64,000 nucleotides of DNA from Mucor racemosus (GCA_027405735.1 JAPEHQ010000018.1:248001-312000), one strand, 5' to 3'. Counted from the stretch's first letter, positions 33,870 through 46,301 are shown. Program-made: numbers and translations. Notes: a model not told the origin generated them from the letters alone.

Positions 33870-34729
33870 GTGCAAAAACCCTTCAAAAACAGCTGTTACC
33901 TAATGGAATTAAGATATGTAATTTATATATTAATTGCACATCAAATACAACTTCAAAATTCAATTTTAAACATCATTATTTGATTTTATAAAAAATTTCA
34001 AAGAATATCTGAAATAATCCATACAAAATAGTTTAAAAAAATATACGTTTTGGTTTCTCTATTTTCACAGCAACTTGAGGAGACTAAAACTTTGAAATAT
34101 TGTAAACAAACCCTAAAAATACCCACTATCGCAACGGGAGCTCATTTGGATCCACATTTAGCGAGAGCTGGTGTGTTTACTGACCTTAGTAGTAGATACA
34201 AATAGCTGGTAACCAATTTGTTGTTGTTCAAATTCACTGAATGCGCAATGGTCCATGAAAGCTGATATCTTAAATACTTACAGTAGTGCCTGTTTGTACA
34301 TATGCCCATGTAGAGTGGGAGCTTATTAGGATGAGTGATTTATCGAGACTTTGTAAATTAAAATCAGCGTAAAATGTACCTGCAGTGGAATAACATACTA
34401 AAAACACTTGGTAATGATAAAATAACCTAATTTCCAAGTGACGCTCCTAAAATATGATACCACTTGAAATATGAACAATAATAATAAGCAAACGCTTCAA
34501 TTAAACGCAATAACCAACGCATGCTAAAAATATGAAATACCATTTGAGATTTGAACCATATATGTTGTGTAGTAGATGATAGCACCCTTGATTACGGCAC
34601 AATCAATTACACAAACAACATATATATCAAAATGGGATTCTATTCAAATCAATATTAATATTAAACAAAAATATCAATTTAGTCACCTAATCATCTACAG
34701 TATATTGAAGTTGCACTATCACTACGGCC

Positions 34730-35075
34730 GGCCTGTGCTGCACAAGATGGTTTCGTTGTGCCCAGGTGGGCTGCACACTATAACCTGAGCTGTTGTGCCC
34801 ACTGAATATGGCTAAAAAGATAACAAGATGCACACGGGCACAACAAAAGAAACTGCATACTAGCACAATGCTAAGCCTGTATGTGCAGAATTATAGATTC
34901 TGTCCATGTGCATGACATTAATCCCATGTGTGCATAATAGTAGAATTGCCCATAAGCATATCATTATCCCTATTTGTGCATAATAAGAAATCTGACCATG
35001 AGCATAATGAGCTGATCATATGCGCACAAATTGGTTTGTACATGAGCATTGTGCCGTTCTCAAAATTTCATTGTA
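34730..35075. repeat. Array of TGTGCATAA-type motifs, imperfect 22-24-bp period
   Basis: Motifs such as CCATGTGCATGACATTAAT, CATGTGTGCATAATAGTAG, CCATAAGCATATCATTAT and TTTGTGCATAATAAG follow each other at about 22-24 bp. The left part has GTGCTGCACAAG and GGGCTGCACAC (short inverted repeats). The same array occurs in R4 copy 2 (60848-61110). Confidence 0.55.
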
Positions 35076-35839
35076 TTTTTTTATTCGAATGTGTTTTTAA
35101 ACTACATTTGTGCTGAACTAGGTAGTATTTCTCCACATAATAAATTAAAAGTCATCTCATTTGAAACCATGTGTAATAAGTACTATGATCTTGTAATAGT
35201 TTGAGTTTATTAAGAAAGAAGTACCAAAGATAGACGTTGTTGGTGTTACTAATTGTGGTTGACTATTACTTTGGTCAATACTTACTATGTATTAAGTGTG
35301 ATTAATATTTGACAAGTAGTATTAAATAATAGATCGGTTGTGGTTGTGGTTGTGATAATAAGTTTATTTGATTAAAATTATTAACGAAGGAAAGAAACAG
35401 ATATTTTCACTAATGTTCAATATCTGATTCAACATTTACCTATTTATATAAATTATACAATTGAAACTAATTCATGCAATTATTATTGAAACATCATGTA
35501 ATGTGAATCATTACACCATGTCATGCAATTCAAATAAGAGATTATGAATATAAACCATAAATAACCAAGGATATTCTAATGTATCAAAGATACCAAGGGT
35601 ATTCATAATGTGTTGTATTATAAATAAAAAAAACCTAAAAATTTCATGCGAATCAAATAGAACAAGTAAGAGCTGTTCTGAACGCATGGTTGACAGCTGA
35701 GGTTGTCAAGACCCAATTTAAGATCCGCCCTTGATCAAGTAAATCAAGTAAATCAAGGACTCAACAACCCAACAATATATTCTTCAAAATTGCGGAATAA
35801 CTGAAAGTCGACAGAACAACTGCCAGACAAATATCAATA

Positions 35840-36150
35840 ACCAAATAATATAAATAGAGAATGATTTATCGAAAGGTAAATCGTATAAAATTAATCAAAT
35901 GAAAAAGTACCGTTTTATTATGAGCTTCTAGATGGGGTTTATATACTAATTGAATGAGTGTATTAAATGTGAGTGATAATATAATTAGAATGAGCATTTG
36001 GATATTGTGTGGATATATTGGAATCATGCTTCTATGATTCAATAGTAGCATGATGATATACGCATGGAATATGACCTTGCTTGACTTGCATGTTGAACAT
36101 CATGGTTTGACAGATGTTCTAAATTGGTAATTCGGTAATTCCTAATTCTG
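35840..36150. repeat. LTR-like relic (family R7)
   Basis: Contains GATTTATCG, GTACCGTTTTATTATGAGCTT and GATGGGGTTTATATACTA. It resembles 38385-38700 and 44300-44600. It lies inside the second insertion of R4 copy 1. Confidence 0.35.
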
Positions 36151-37164
36151 ATAGATCAGAGAAGTAGAAATAGCATTTTATTGTAGATTATCCATAATTA
36201 AATAAAGAAGGATTTAAACAGTATCTCTTTTAAAGCTTTTTTCTATAAACTTTTACTCCTTTTTACTGCAACATTTACTTTTATTAATTAATTAATAATA
36301 TAGATTATAGACAATACAATTTAATAGGTTATTGATGTAGTAGAGCAATACATTTAACAGCCAATATATTTAGGATTATCATCATTTGTAAATATGCTTG
36401 TAGCTGTAATATTTGCAGGAAAAATGGTTTCTGCTTGGGCATAAACTTAAATAGCATTTACTGCTTAAATTTATACCGCAAGACAAATCTAAGATTATAA
36501 ATGTTACTTTATCACTCATAAAATTTAAACAAATTAACCTTCTTTAAACTTACTATTTTAGTTTACGATTGTCAACTGTAAAAAGATTTGTTTTCAAGTA
36601 TAGCTACGATCAAACTAGGGTAATTAGGCAAGACATTAGATTATTGTTCTTTTTTTGTGTTTCTATATCATTTGAAATTTTATCACTTTTCTGGAATATT
36701 TCGTGAGTTTTTAGCCAGTCCTAGCTTTTCATTGAATAGATATAAATATCATTGCCTTCGATTTGATCTGGTAATCGAGAAATACGTCCAACAATACAGT
36801 AGTAAATAATGATATTTGATCTTAGAATGCAATTTAAATGAAAATATCAGCCTCTAATATAGACGGCTACCTGCTATCTATATTAAAAACATTAGTCCCT
36901 TATGTTAAAATGCGTATTCAGATACAAGAATAGAATACCAGCTTGTTGATAATCTGATATACCTTATCAAACGGTGAATAATATCCTTGGAATATGAAAA
37001 CAAAAAAAGAGAAACAGCACACGTAGAAAAGGATTTTCAAGGTTTTACATTATTTAGTGCAATTAAAACCCTGCTAAATTGCACATTTGAACCAATGCAA
37101 AAGCAACATTACAGCGCATCAACCCATAAACTAAACAAAATAATAGGCAATATCTGTTATCATA

Positions 37165-37925
37165 GAAACATGCATTTTCTACTGGAAAAACCGGCTGTCA
37201 TATCATAGATTCATTAAAAAATTGCAAAAGCAAGCCCGTAGAGCAACGCGGTAATTGAGCATAGCAAGATTGAACGTCTAAGTCTCTTATACTATGGTAT
37301 ATCTAAATTTTAAATAAAAAAGTGTTTATTTTTTTCGACTTTTCTTATATTTAACCACGTATGGTCTGAAAATTCAGACTTTGTAGCGGACATTTTCGGG
37401 GCTCATTTTACCCTTACCAACGCTCATGATTTTGATCAAAAAAAAGAAAAATCAAATTTTGATACCAAAATCAATGTTTAAATATACTACATTGTGAGAG
37501 AAAATTGTGGCTATAACTAATACGCATTTTATAAAAGCTTAATATTAAATGTTAAGTAATGAAAATTAGTATTCTTGGCCCAAAAACGGTTTTTTGATTA
37601 AAGGATTTTCATGTGATATTTTGCAATAAAAATGTTTATTATTTTTTATTGAGCAAATAGAGCGCTAAATTCTGTATATGGTATACTTTTTGTTTTTATA
37701 ATTGATAGTATAATTAACTCTAGATTTGCAAAATCAGAAAAAAAATATTAAAAAATGTCAAAATTGATGATCTGGACAAGAATAATTTTCGAAATTAATT
37801 TTCCGCTTATAAGCCTTGTAAGTCTTAAAAATAAAAGATTTTATAATATTTGAGAACTTTTTCAAGAATTGATGATGCTGTACCACTTTATTCAAGCTTA
37901 TTACTGTAAATCTTTATACATGTTA
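37165..37925 (+). repeat. Dispersed repeat R3, copy B (uninterrupted)
   Basis: Uninterrupted counterpart of the R3 copy that received the LINE. The empty target GATTTTGATCAAAAAAAAG is at about 37428-37446. No coding sequence. Confidence 0.75.
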
Positions 37926-38017
37926 ATATTGCGTGGTAGTTTATTTGATGATAATATAGTCTTGCTTTATAATTATTGCGCTAGAGGTAATTTACAGTAC
38001 ATTGAGTTTAATCTTAC

Positions 38018-38250
38018 CTCTCCAATATCATAAACATAAACATAAACATGGCCATCACTGGAACCTGTTGCCACCTTTTACTCCCTTTGTCCCAAGCCAA
38101 TTTATTCAATGCTTTACCAGAACCAACTTAAGCACTTACAAATGGTTCCTCGGTATCTGCATTTAAATCAGATAAATCAAGCTGACTGGTTCCATCTACT
38201 ACAGTAGTAGTATCAAACGTATCATCAGCCCATCTTATGATAATGTCAAT
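38018..38250 (-). pseudogene. Dead exon of a cytoplasmic dynein intermediate chain-like gene (inside R4 copy 1)
   Basis: Read on the minus strand, the 233-bp exon is bordered by TTTTAG before and GTAAGA after it, so splice signals came with it. The translation shows GTSQLDLSDLNADTEEP, then a TAA, then VGSGKALNKLAWDKGSKR. After a one-base loss it continues in the next frame with VATGSSDGHVYVYDIGE. This matches the order of the last WD repeats of dynein intermediate chains (LDLWNLN ... ALNRVRW ... GQIVIYDVGE in animals). It cannot encode a protein. The same exon, with the same TAA, is in R4 copy 2. Confidence 0.6.
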
Positions 38251-40063
38251 CTAAAATTAGAAACACCCCATTGTCATTGTTATAAGCTATGAAAAGCTTG
38301 ATTTTTAATAATACAACAATTAAATAAAAAACAAGATGATACTACTAGCATATAATGAGTATTTAACATCTAAGAAGTAAGTTTAATAAAGTATGTGATT
38401 TATCGAGACTTTGTAAATTAAAATCAACGTAAAAAGTACCGTTTATTAGAATGAATTAAATATGGGTTTATATAGTTATTGGAATTGTGTGATAATAAGA
38501 TCTAATGGACAGGGATCCATTAGATATAACAATAGATACTATTATTAATGTGTATGAATATAATATGTTATGTTTCAGTCGTAATATTGCTATAAGTTAT
38601 GTTTCACTATTAGTTCCTAGATGACAGGAACCAGTTACTGGATAGATAAAATTTGCTAAATATGTCGGAGATCTTCTATATATTGAATGTTGTGATTATG
38701 ATAGATCAGTAGGCTTTTAAACAATTTTAAAAACCCTGAGGCAAACACAACATCTTGGTCCCGTAATTTCTATCCATCAAAATATTGCGATTTCCACTAC
38801 ACATTGAATGCATCTTTTACCAATAATCTTGACCAAAATGTACATTGGGTATCAGTTTTTTATCAGTTGTATTTTCTCTGATTCATTAATATTTAGTCAT
38901 ATTGAACGATGATTTGTAGCGTTGCCAAAAAGAAAAAATAAATGCTTCAAGAGTTTTCTGCATATCAAATTATGCGATTTGGTAGCAATAATTGCTGCAC
39001 TTAACTATGCTTTTTGAACCTATTAATATTAATCAGAATAATTAGTACTTTCATTCAAACGTAAGCTTTTCTTTATACATTTATATTTACCCATTCAATA
39101 AATGACATTGCATTTATTATCCGTTATATCAATCAACCGACTTCATCTTGATTCGATACATTTGGCAATTAAATGCCTAAATGACACTTGAGCCACCAGG
39201 TATCGCCACAAAAAATTTCGTACAGGTAGACGAAGCATCACAATTTGGATCATTTTTTTGCGTTCATAAATTTGAGCTCTCTCACAAATTCATATATCTC
39301 TGCATGAACCATTTTTCTGTCAGTTTAATTTAACTGAAATATATTGAACGCCAACATTGTACTTGATAAAACGCCTTACTTTATTGCGATTCAACACAAC
39401 TAATTTGACGCTAGTTTAGCGTCAGCAGTTGAATCAGATAAATTTGAGATTAGATGACCCCTTTTAATAATGGTTTTGCATATAATAAGCTAATAATGGA
39501 CCGTTATTATAGATACACTAAACAAGGATGGTGAGTTAACTCTTCTAATGGACGAACGAGTCGATGTAGCAGTATACACAAAATATTAAAATCAAATATA
39601 GCAATTGAATGTGCAAGAGATGATAAACCATGTAATTCACATAATTGAATTGTTTCAAGCGTTTGGAACTGAATACGCCTTTACTTTTAAAATTTGATTT
39701 ATTAGTGAACTCAGTTAACAAGTAATGATTATGGTGTATCTTTGATAGTTGGTAGTGGTATACAACAAGACAACATCTTTTTTTCCTTTTCTTGGCTGTT
39801 GTTTATTAAACAAAAACAAATTTTTTTTAAAAGGTAGTAAATAGATTAACATGAGTTTATTCATTCATTCATTCATTCAAATCAACAAATAAATACTATT
39901 TATACTTTCATAATCACATAATCACCAATTTTTCTGCAGGTAGATATCGATTTTAGACCAGAAAAGCATTTACTATAACGAAGATGATGGGAAAAAATGA
40001 TTAAGTCTTGGATGCTTTCTTTTTCGAAAAAAATAATATTATAACGCGCACTTAACATTAACA
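38251..40063. other. AT-rich spacer with one LTR-like relic (38385-38700)
   Basis: The relic shares GTGATTTATCGAGACTTTGT and AAATTAAAATC with 34342-34375, and TTGAATGTTGTGATTATGAT-type ends with 5550-5575. Nothing else was recognised. A run of CATT units lies near 39862-39878. Confidence 0.4.
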
Positions 40064-40075
40064 GTTAATAATAAT

Positions 40076-40564
40076 TTATTTCCAAATAAATAATAGGAAA
40101 AACATGTAAGTATTGTTGTAAATGTAGATAATAAAAATAAGTACGTGTTTATTGAACATGTTGATTGCTTTAGCGGGGGATTTGACATGGTTCATCATCA
40201 AGGATTTGGCTTTTACATAGCTCATTGTTTGATCAGCTTCAATTGTATCAGCATACCAATCAGCATGGTCCATCCCAATTACATTTGCCAGGTTGTCTTT
40301 CCAATTATCTTGCAATTCAATGTTCTGCATTCGGAACGTTCTTTCAAAGGCTTTAAAATATTGATTTACTGTTATGAATGCATCTGCCGTATCTTTCGTG
40401 TCATCACTCAAGATCTTGAATTTGGGTGAGCCCTTTAGCATGGCGAGTTTTTTCCTTGAAGTCTTCACAAAAAAAGCAGAGAAAGAGGAGCCGCTTTCTT
40501 CTTCATCTTCATTAATTGGGGTTACTGTGATCGGCTCATTCTGTCGTATATTTTCAGGATTAAT
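40076..40564 (-). pseudogene. Retrotransposon gag-like fragment
   Basis: An open minus-strand frame of about 160 codons follows a possible splice acceptor (TTTTTTAAG) near 40565. It has an acidic N-terminal part (NEDEEESG) and then a capsid-like helix region: FITVNQYFKAFERTFRMQNI, then NWKDNLANVIG and DHADWYADTIEADQ. That wording (a folded F-x2-FE-x2-F helix, then W, then WY) is typical of LTR-retrotransposon gag capsids. No protease or RT follows, and the last 20 residues are hydrophobic junk, so it is a fragment. The sequence next to it (about 40540-40650) recurs at 63890-64000. Confidence 0.55.
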
Positions 40565-40649
40565 AAATAGTACTTAAAAAAGAATACAATTATAAAAGAA
40601 TGAGTAATTAATCAGTTCTTCAACTGTATAATAAAAACAAGATATCGTT

Positions 40650-41329
40650 TATTTAGATATAAAAGTATGGCCTTTTATATTGATTTGACATTGTGAGATC
40701 CTGAGATGTAATTTAAGGCACTGTTGAACCATTAGATCTGTTTGATAGTAATCTATGGATTGAAATGGATCAATCATAATTTAACCGTTCTTGCAGAGCG
40801 TGTAAGCTGTCTTGTTTTAATGCTGCGCTAAATATGCTTGGATGTAAATACAACAATTATACCCGCGGCTTGATTTCAGTTTATAAAAAAATATTAGTCT
40901 TTTTGTTGTAGTTTTAAACGTAAATAAAAGATCTGAGGAAAGAGTAGGGAAGAAAAAAGATTTTGTGAGCTACAAACAGGAATTTACAAAGGTATAAATA
41001 CTTTTAGTGGTACCAAACAGGTTGTTGTCGTTGTTCCCATTTGGTCTTCGAAAGAAGAATATGGGTAGAACTCTTTCAAACCCCAAATTTCAAATTGATA
41101 TATCTCGTCAATAAGACAATTCTGTTGGATCAGATTAACTCACATCTGTTTTAAACCATTCAAATTATCTTCATTATTAATTATATTATGATTGATATAC
41201 TGTACTTTAATAAATTGACTAAAAAACCTTGATCTCATTGCTCTGCTTATCAGGACTACCTGATCTGCATAAAAAAAATTTATTCTGCCCATCTGTGCAG
41301 ATCACTATGCCCATGGGAAGCATAATAGT
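40650..41329. other. Spacer with R4-like CATAA motifs
   Basis: No gene seen. Around 41262-41330 the motifs CTGATCTGCATAA, CATCTGTGCAGATCA and GGGAAGCATAATAGTTTGG resemble the array in R4. Confidence 0.4.
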
Positions 41330-41455
41330 TTGGTCGCAGTGATATAAATACCCTCATACTTTTTCAATTATTTTAAATATTCAGAAATCTTTTGTAATAA
41401 AAACTTTAACTGATTATAATTGTATTTCTACCGCTTTTATCTTATATTTTTTTAT
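41330..41455 (-). repeat. Repeat R5, inverted partner of 63095-63215
   Basis: TTTTTCAATTATTTTAAAT and GATTATAATTGTATTTCTAC here are the reverse complements of the matching blocks at 63100-63175. Confidence 0.7.
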
Positions 41456-41884
41456 GATTTTAGTAAACAACGTCGTTAATTACATAATTACTGCACGGAG
41501 TATTCATTATGTTTGGAATTACGTGATATGATCGCACTTTCAACTTTATTTTAGATGTTTAAATACAGTTCTAATTAACTCTCGAATATTTAAGGCATTT
41601 TCATTGAATAGGCGGTAAGAAAGTTTCCATCATGTTTGTTAATAATAAGGCACCCTGAGTGTATAGGTTTCAGATAGTTCTCGAGTTTTTTCGCCCAATA
41701 TTGCGTCAAATTACGTCAGAACTTCAAATAAAATGTATCTTCACTTCTTCACTCTATGGGGCATTGATATCTGTCTGATGATAGAAGAGTTAGTATTAGA
41801 ATGTAAGTGCATTGCTATAACATTGAGCAAACATTGACCTAAAATCGATTGTAAAATTTAAGCATGAAAATTAGGATATTAATT

Positions 41885-42890
41885 TTTTGTATTCCTAAGG
41901 TAGATTTAACTAAAAGTTACTTTGCATTTTTTGTTTCAGCAAAAAATGTTAATTTTTCGTCGAGATAATCAAAATAATATTTTATATTACAGCTTGAAAC
42001 CTGTGATAGTTGAGTTCCAAAACCGATATGACAAATCGACCAGAAAATGATTCAAAAAACAAAATCGTTTAATGGCTCATAAACTGCAAAGTAATTTGAC
42101 CTAGTGTATTAAATAGTTTTTGTATAGTTTTAAATTCTGCATCCATCTAATTAAAAATTAGACAAACATTTCACATTAAATTGTGCGTAAAATGCAATTG
42201 AAGTTTTGAAGGTTTTTTGAAGATAAGCATCACTTTTTATAAGCATATTTAAAATATAATTAATTGAAATGATGCGCAAAAAAATTATCTATCGATCGAG
42301 CTATTGCAAAATCTTTTAGCTGCATTTTTTGTAGAGAAAACCAGAATTTTGTCGCTTTTTTTTTCAAATTCAGAATTTGGGATGAAGGTTTACAGGGAAA
42401 AATTGAAACTAGAAACGAATGTATTTTTTTGTACACATGTTTTGACGATATTTCCACGAAAAATCAATATTTTGAAAAGAACTAAATTGGATTTGAAAGA
42501 ACTCAACGAACTCGATGACATGAATGTAAAAAAAAAATGTCACTCAATTTAACAAATATTTTGAAATCTATATACTGCAAAAATGTCAAAAAAATGAAAA
42601 AAAAATTGCACAGAATTTATTCATACTTGAATATATTATAGAGCGCTTCAAAACAAGTAAGTTTCATTATTAGAAAGTGTTAATATAGCTTAATTGTTTG
42701 CAGAGATATTAAAGCTCAAATATTTAATTTTTAGCAGTGAAATACCCATAAGAATCTGAAACATTAGTATTTAGAGGAAATATACCAACTGATAGAGGTA
42801 GGATATTTCAGGAAACGTATTTTTAGATTAATCTTGAACATTTCAGGTACATGTAATTATATTTTTCTTTTGTTATTTATTGAAAAAAAA
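41885..42890 (+). repeat. Dispersed repeat R2, copy C
   Basis: Same orientation as copy A and ends in a run of A (about 42882-42898). The degraded ORF 42304-42552 parallels the one at 2082-2336 (SEFGM, PRKINIL, LNEL), but the flanking frames disagree. The tail of A raises the possibility of a retroposon origin, though A is not polyadenylated in copy A. Confidence 0.7.
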
Positions 42891-43082
42891 AAAAAAAAGA
42901 GAGAGAGCAAAAATCTGAAGTTGGTGGAGTACGGATTACAGTAGATGCGCTACGATAGGCTAATAAATAGGAACTCACCAAATTATCCTGTGAATATATT
43001 TTGATATTCAGCTAAATTCAGTTGAAAAGTTTTACGGTGTGTTACATACGGTACGATACCCTTCTTTCAAAATATAAATAAC

Positions 43083-43876
43083 ATGGCACGTAAAGTATTT
43101 CTTGAGATTAAAATAGGAGACATTGCATCTTATGAAGATGCTTTAAAAAGGTACAATAGCGCAAAAGTATGGGTCAAGCAATGGTATAGCACATATGGAT
43201 TTGCTAGTGATGATCTTGATCAACTTGGAGCAGAAGAAAAAGAAACATTAAATGATATCTTATCAAGTGATCCTACAGCATCAAGTGAAAAATGGATTGT
43301 AGATGCACCTACTCCATTAGCAGGCGGCCAAGTAATTATTGAGCTCAATGATAAGGAATGCCCAAAGACAAGTGAAAATTTTATTCAACTTTGTGTTGGA
43401 GGTAAAATTGGTAAAAGCTCAAAAAAACCTTTGCACTACAAAGATACACGCATGTTTCGTCTTGTCAATGATTTTATGGTGCAAGGAGGCGATGTTACTC
43501 GAGGTAAATTATCTTATGTGTCAAAGTATGTAATTACAATATATCTAAATACTCATTATACAAAGGTGATGGATCTGGTGGTGACAGTATCTACAATGGC
43601 AAATTCAACGATGAAAAACCTGGACTTAATAAGAAATTTCATGCAACTGGATTAGTCGCAATGGCAAATTCAGGTAAAAACTCAAATACATCGCAATTTT
43701 TCATTACACTCAGTGATAAACATGCACAATTTGACAAGATCAACGGAAAATATGTTATCTTTGGTCAAGTTATCGAAGGTTTAGATGTCTTGAAAGCTAT
43801 TAATCAAGTTCCCCAAATCAAAGAACAACCCCAAACCACAATTACCATTGCAAACTGTGGAGAATATTCAAAATAA
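43083..43876 (+). CDS. Cyclophilin-type peptidyl-prolyl cis-trans isomerase with N-terminal extension
   Basis: Two exons, 43083-43503 and 43566-43876, about 243 residues. The first 80 residues are an extension without a recognised domain (the start includes WVKQWYSTYGF). The cyclophilin fold follows: MFRLVNDFMVQGGDVTRG keeps the catalytic Arg, Phe and Gln; GLVAMANSGKNSNTSQFFIT carries the substrate-pocket part; and GKYVIFGQVIEG is the late strand. Where human CypA has the tryptophan that contacts cyclosporin (WLDGKH), this protein has KINGKY, so Trp becomes Lys and weaker cyclosporin binding is expected. It acts in protein folding, probably in the cytosol, since there is no clear signal peptide. 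Which cyclophilin subfamily it belongs to I cannot say. Confidence 0.9.
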
Positions 43877-45839
43877 ATAAACAATAATAATAACAAGAAA
43901 ACAACAACAATTTATTAAATATAACAGATTTAAAAGCAATATTGTACAAGATTTGTTCAACTAGTTCGATTCCAGTTACTTGATTTTCGATAAGTCAGGA
44001 TTACACCACATTTCTAACAAAAACAAATGCTTAATTTTGTAAGCAAGCCAAAATAAGAAATGGGGGTGCTCCCTATACTTTTCCTTTGGAAACAAACATT
44101 TCCTCCCACAAAACGGTGAATAGTTTCCTCAGGAACAGGGTTGCCTGATAATGTTCGGCAATGAAGACGTCTACCTTATGGAATAGCTCTATCAATTCGA
44201 ATGTCTTCGGACTCTGTGATACATGCAAAGTATAGGTGTACAAGCATGTTTAAAACCATAATAATAAAAAGAGACGATAATATATCAGCTCTCAACTATA
44301 ATAGAAAATCAGGATCAAGAATTACCATCTCTTTATTAGATGTTCAAATGTGGGGTTTATATATAAGCTTAGTATGAGGCAGTTAAGGATAGTGACAGGA
44401 TATACCGTATGTATATAGAATCATAAATAAACCTCGTTGATTAGAGCTTCTAGTCGATACATTTCATAGATTGTGAGTTGACATGTCTATTGCTGGGTAA
44501 ATTGTCTTTCCAATAGTCGATATACCCATATCTTATTGAATATAGAATGTCTTTTGCAGTGTGTAACTTGCTGGAATGAAGAAGACAATAATATTACCTT
44601 GTATTATGCATCATCAAAGCAAAATTAGAATAGCAAGGTCAATTACCATTACCAATATTAAACCAAAGTAAAATCAAGCGTCATTGCTTTTCCGTGGCAA
44701 GATAATTTAGCAAAAAACGACGATGAAAGACGTTCAAGTAGTGCTTCCATCGATGTGTAATGAGCCAAGCATTTCAGTTTCATTCATGCAAAACGTTGCT
44801 TCATTCCTTACATAAATATTACAAGGAAATCATTATGTAATCCTTTGTAGATTTATCTGTCTTTTTACTCTCCCTTTTGCTTTTATTTATTTACTAATAA
44901 GAACACCAACCTCCATCAATCCAGTGATCACCAATTTACAATAACAAGAGTAATATCTGTAAGCACATTATCTACCTTTGTTATTAGTCCAAAATGATAA
45001 ATCATTATACGATGGTATTCTGATGTTAAGGTCCCTTTATATTGACTCGTTGGTATTGGAAGTGTCTGGTCTCATGCATGACTTTTTTCTGCTTCGTTGA
45101 AGTGATGAATTTCCAACAAATTTAGATGTACTCCAAGAACCTTCCCTATTTCATGAAGAATCTCTTCAAGGTGTTAATGTAGTTCACTCTGGTTTTCTGG
45201 TATTACCTGAGTACAGGACAAATCATGAAAACTATAGCTCTGACGAAACCGATTCCGACAATGGTGGTGGCCTCACCCCCTCTACATCCCGCAGAAAAAA
45301 GGCCCAAAGAGAAAACCACATCAACATCAGGCAAGAGACAAAAGTCAGCAGCAGCATAAATGTAGTACAGCTCGCTATGATTAATATTTTCAACCATCAA
45401 TTTATTTTATATGCATACGCAATCTTATAAATAGAACCCATCTTAATCACCGGCAACACATTTGAAATGCTTTACAAACGGCATAAAAGAACCCTTCAAC
45501 TGAAGCCGAGTTATACACCTTATTACAACGTAAGCAAAAACGATTTCATCATAGAATCCAGATACTTAATCTGTGTATACCCATAATTCAGCAAACAGTA
45601 CAGAAAAGTTTAGCATTAGGTTTCCATTTTTTTTTTAAAAAATAAATTTAATGACAATCAAAAACGAAGCATGTACGAATTTTATGAGTCTGCCGCCAGC
45701 TTTAATTTGCAGCCAATTTCCGTTAATGTGTAAAAATTGTAATATTTGAAATAATCATATCAATGACAATAAATTTACAAGTGATAAAGTAACCCGGAAA
45801 AAAATGTATTTTAATATATAAATTAAAAAAAAGTTATAT
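43877..45839. other. Spacer with LTR-like relic (44300-44600) and a possible coding scrap
   Basis: Only repeats were recognised. A plus-strand stretch at about 45110-45360 reads SSDETDSDNGGGLTPSTSRR, an acidic then basic segment such as occurs near transposase or nuclear-protein N-termini, but there is no start and no domain. I do not call it a gene. Confidence 0.4.
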
Positions 45840-46301
45840 TTACTCCTGGGATCTAAGACGAGCACCAGCGTTGATAACCTTGACGTTGAGTTGAGCAGCA
45901 CGTTCGAGGAGAGCAACACGCTTCTTGGAGGAAACGTTGTGGGCGATCTCAGCAGCATAAGAACGGTTGTGCATCAACAAAAGGTTGAGTTCACGGACGT
46001 TGGAGACGACGAACTTGCGGAAACCGTTGGGCAAAAGATCACGGGTCTTCTTGGCAGAACCGTAACCGATCTTGGGCATAGGAGCTTGACCCTTGAAACG
46101 TCTACGCATGTTACAATCGATACCCTTGGGCTTTCTCCAAGATTCCTATATATGTAGATTTGCATTTAGTTTCCATATTTATATCCAAAAACGTTTCTAT
46201 ATACTACTTACACCAACACGCATGAAACGGTTAGATTGGTGACGCTTGAAGGTAGCAGTACGCTTCTTCACGATGGTGTGCTTTACGGCAGGAGTGACCA
46301 T
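45840..46301 (-). CDS. RPL32: 60S ribosomal protein L32 (eL32)
   Basis: Two exons: 46301-46212 and 46145-45840, 131 residues, the usual eL32 length. The N-terminus has [20 protein letters not shown] and, after the intron, [20 protein letters not shown]. The core continues [20 protein letters not shown] and ends with [22 protein letters not shown] sequence, all typical of L32 from yeast to animals. Position in the large ribosomal subunit is known from the family. Codon use is markedly GC-richer at third positions than in the neighbours, as expected for a highly expressed gene. The gene is divergent from the NDUFB2-like gene with 609 bp between starts. Confidence 0.97.

Larger units (their letters stand above)
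33870..38250 (+). repeat. Composite repeat R4, copy 1 (with two insertions)
   Basis: Collinear with 60690-63045 in three blocks: 33870-34018, 34726 to about 35115, and about 36265-38250. Between the blocks this copy has extra DNA (34019-34725 and about 35115-36265) that copy 2 lacks. The first extra segment has an inverted partner at 63455-63640. The last block contains a full R3 unit (37165-37925) and then a dead dynein exon. No gene product is expected. Confidence 0.75.

Noticed and set aside
34730..35075. Possible CRISPR-like array
   Set aside because: Units are degenerate, spacers are not unique sequences of fixed length, and the genome is eukaryotic.
36987..37208. 73-codon ORF in R4 copy 1
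   Set aside because: The frame is broken in R4 copy 2, so there is no sign of coding.
43960..43985. tRNA B-box-like GTTCGATTCC
   Set aside because: No matching acceptor stem or anticodon arm.
45203..45400. Minus-strand ORF near 45.3 kb
   Set aside because: No domain; the plus strand looks slightly more protein-like, but neither can be supported.
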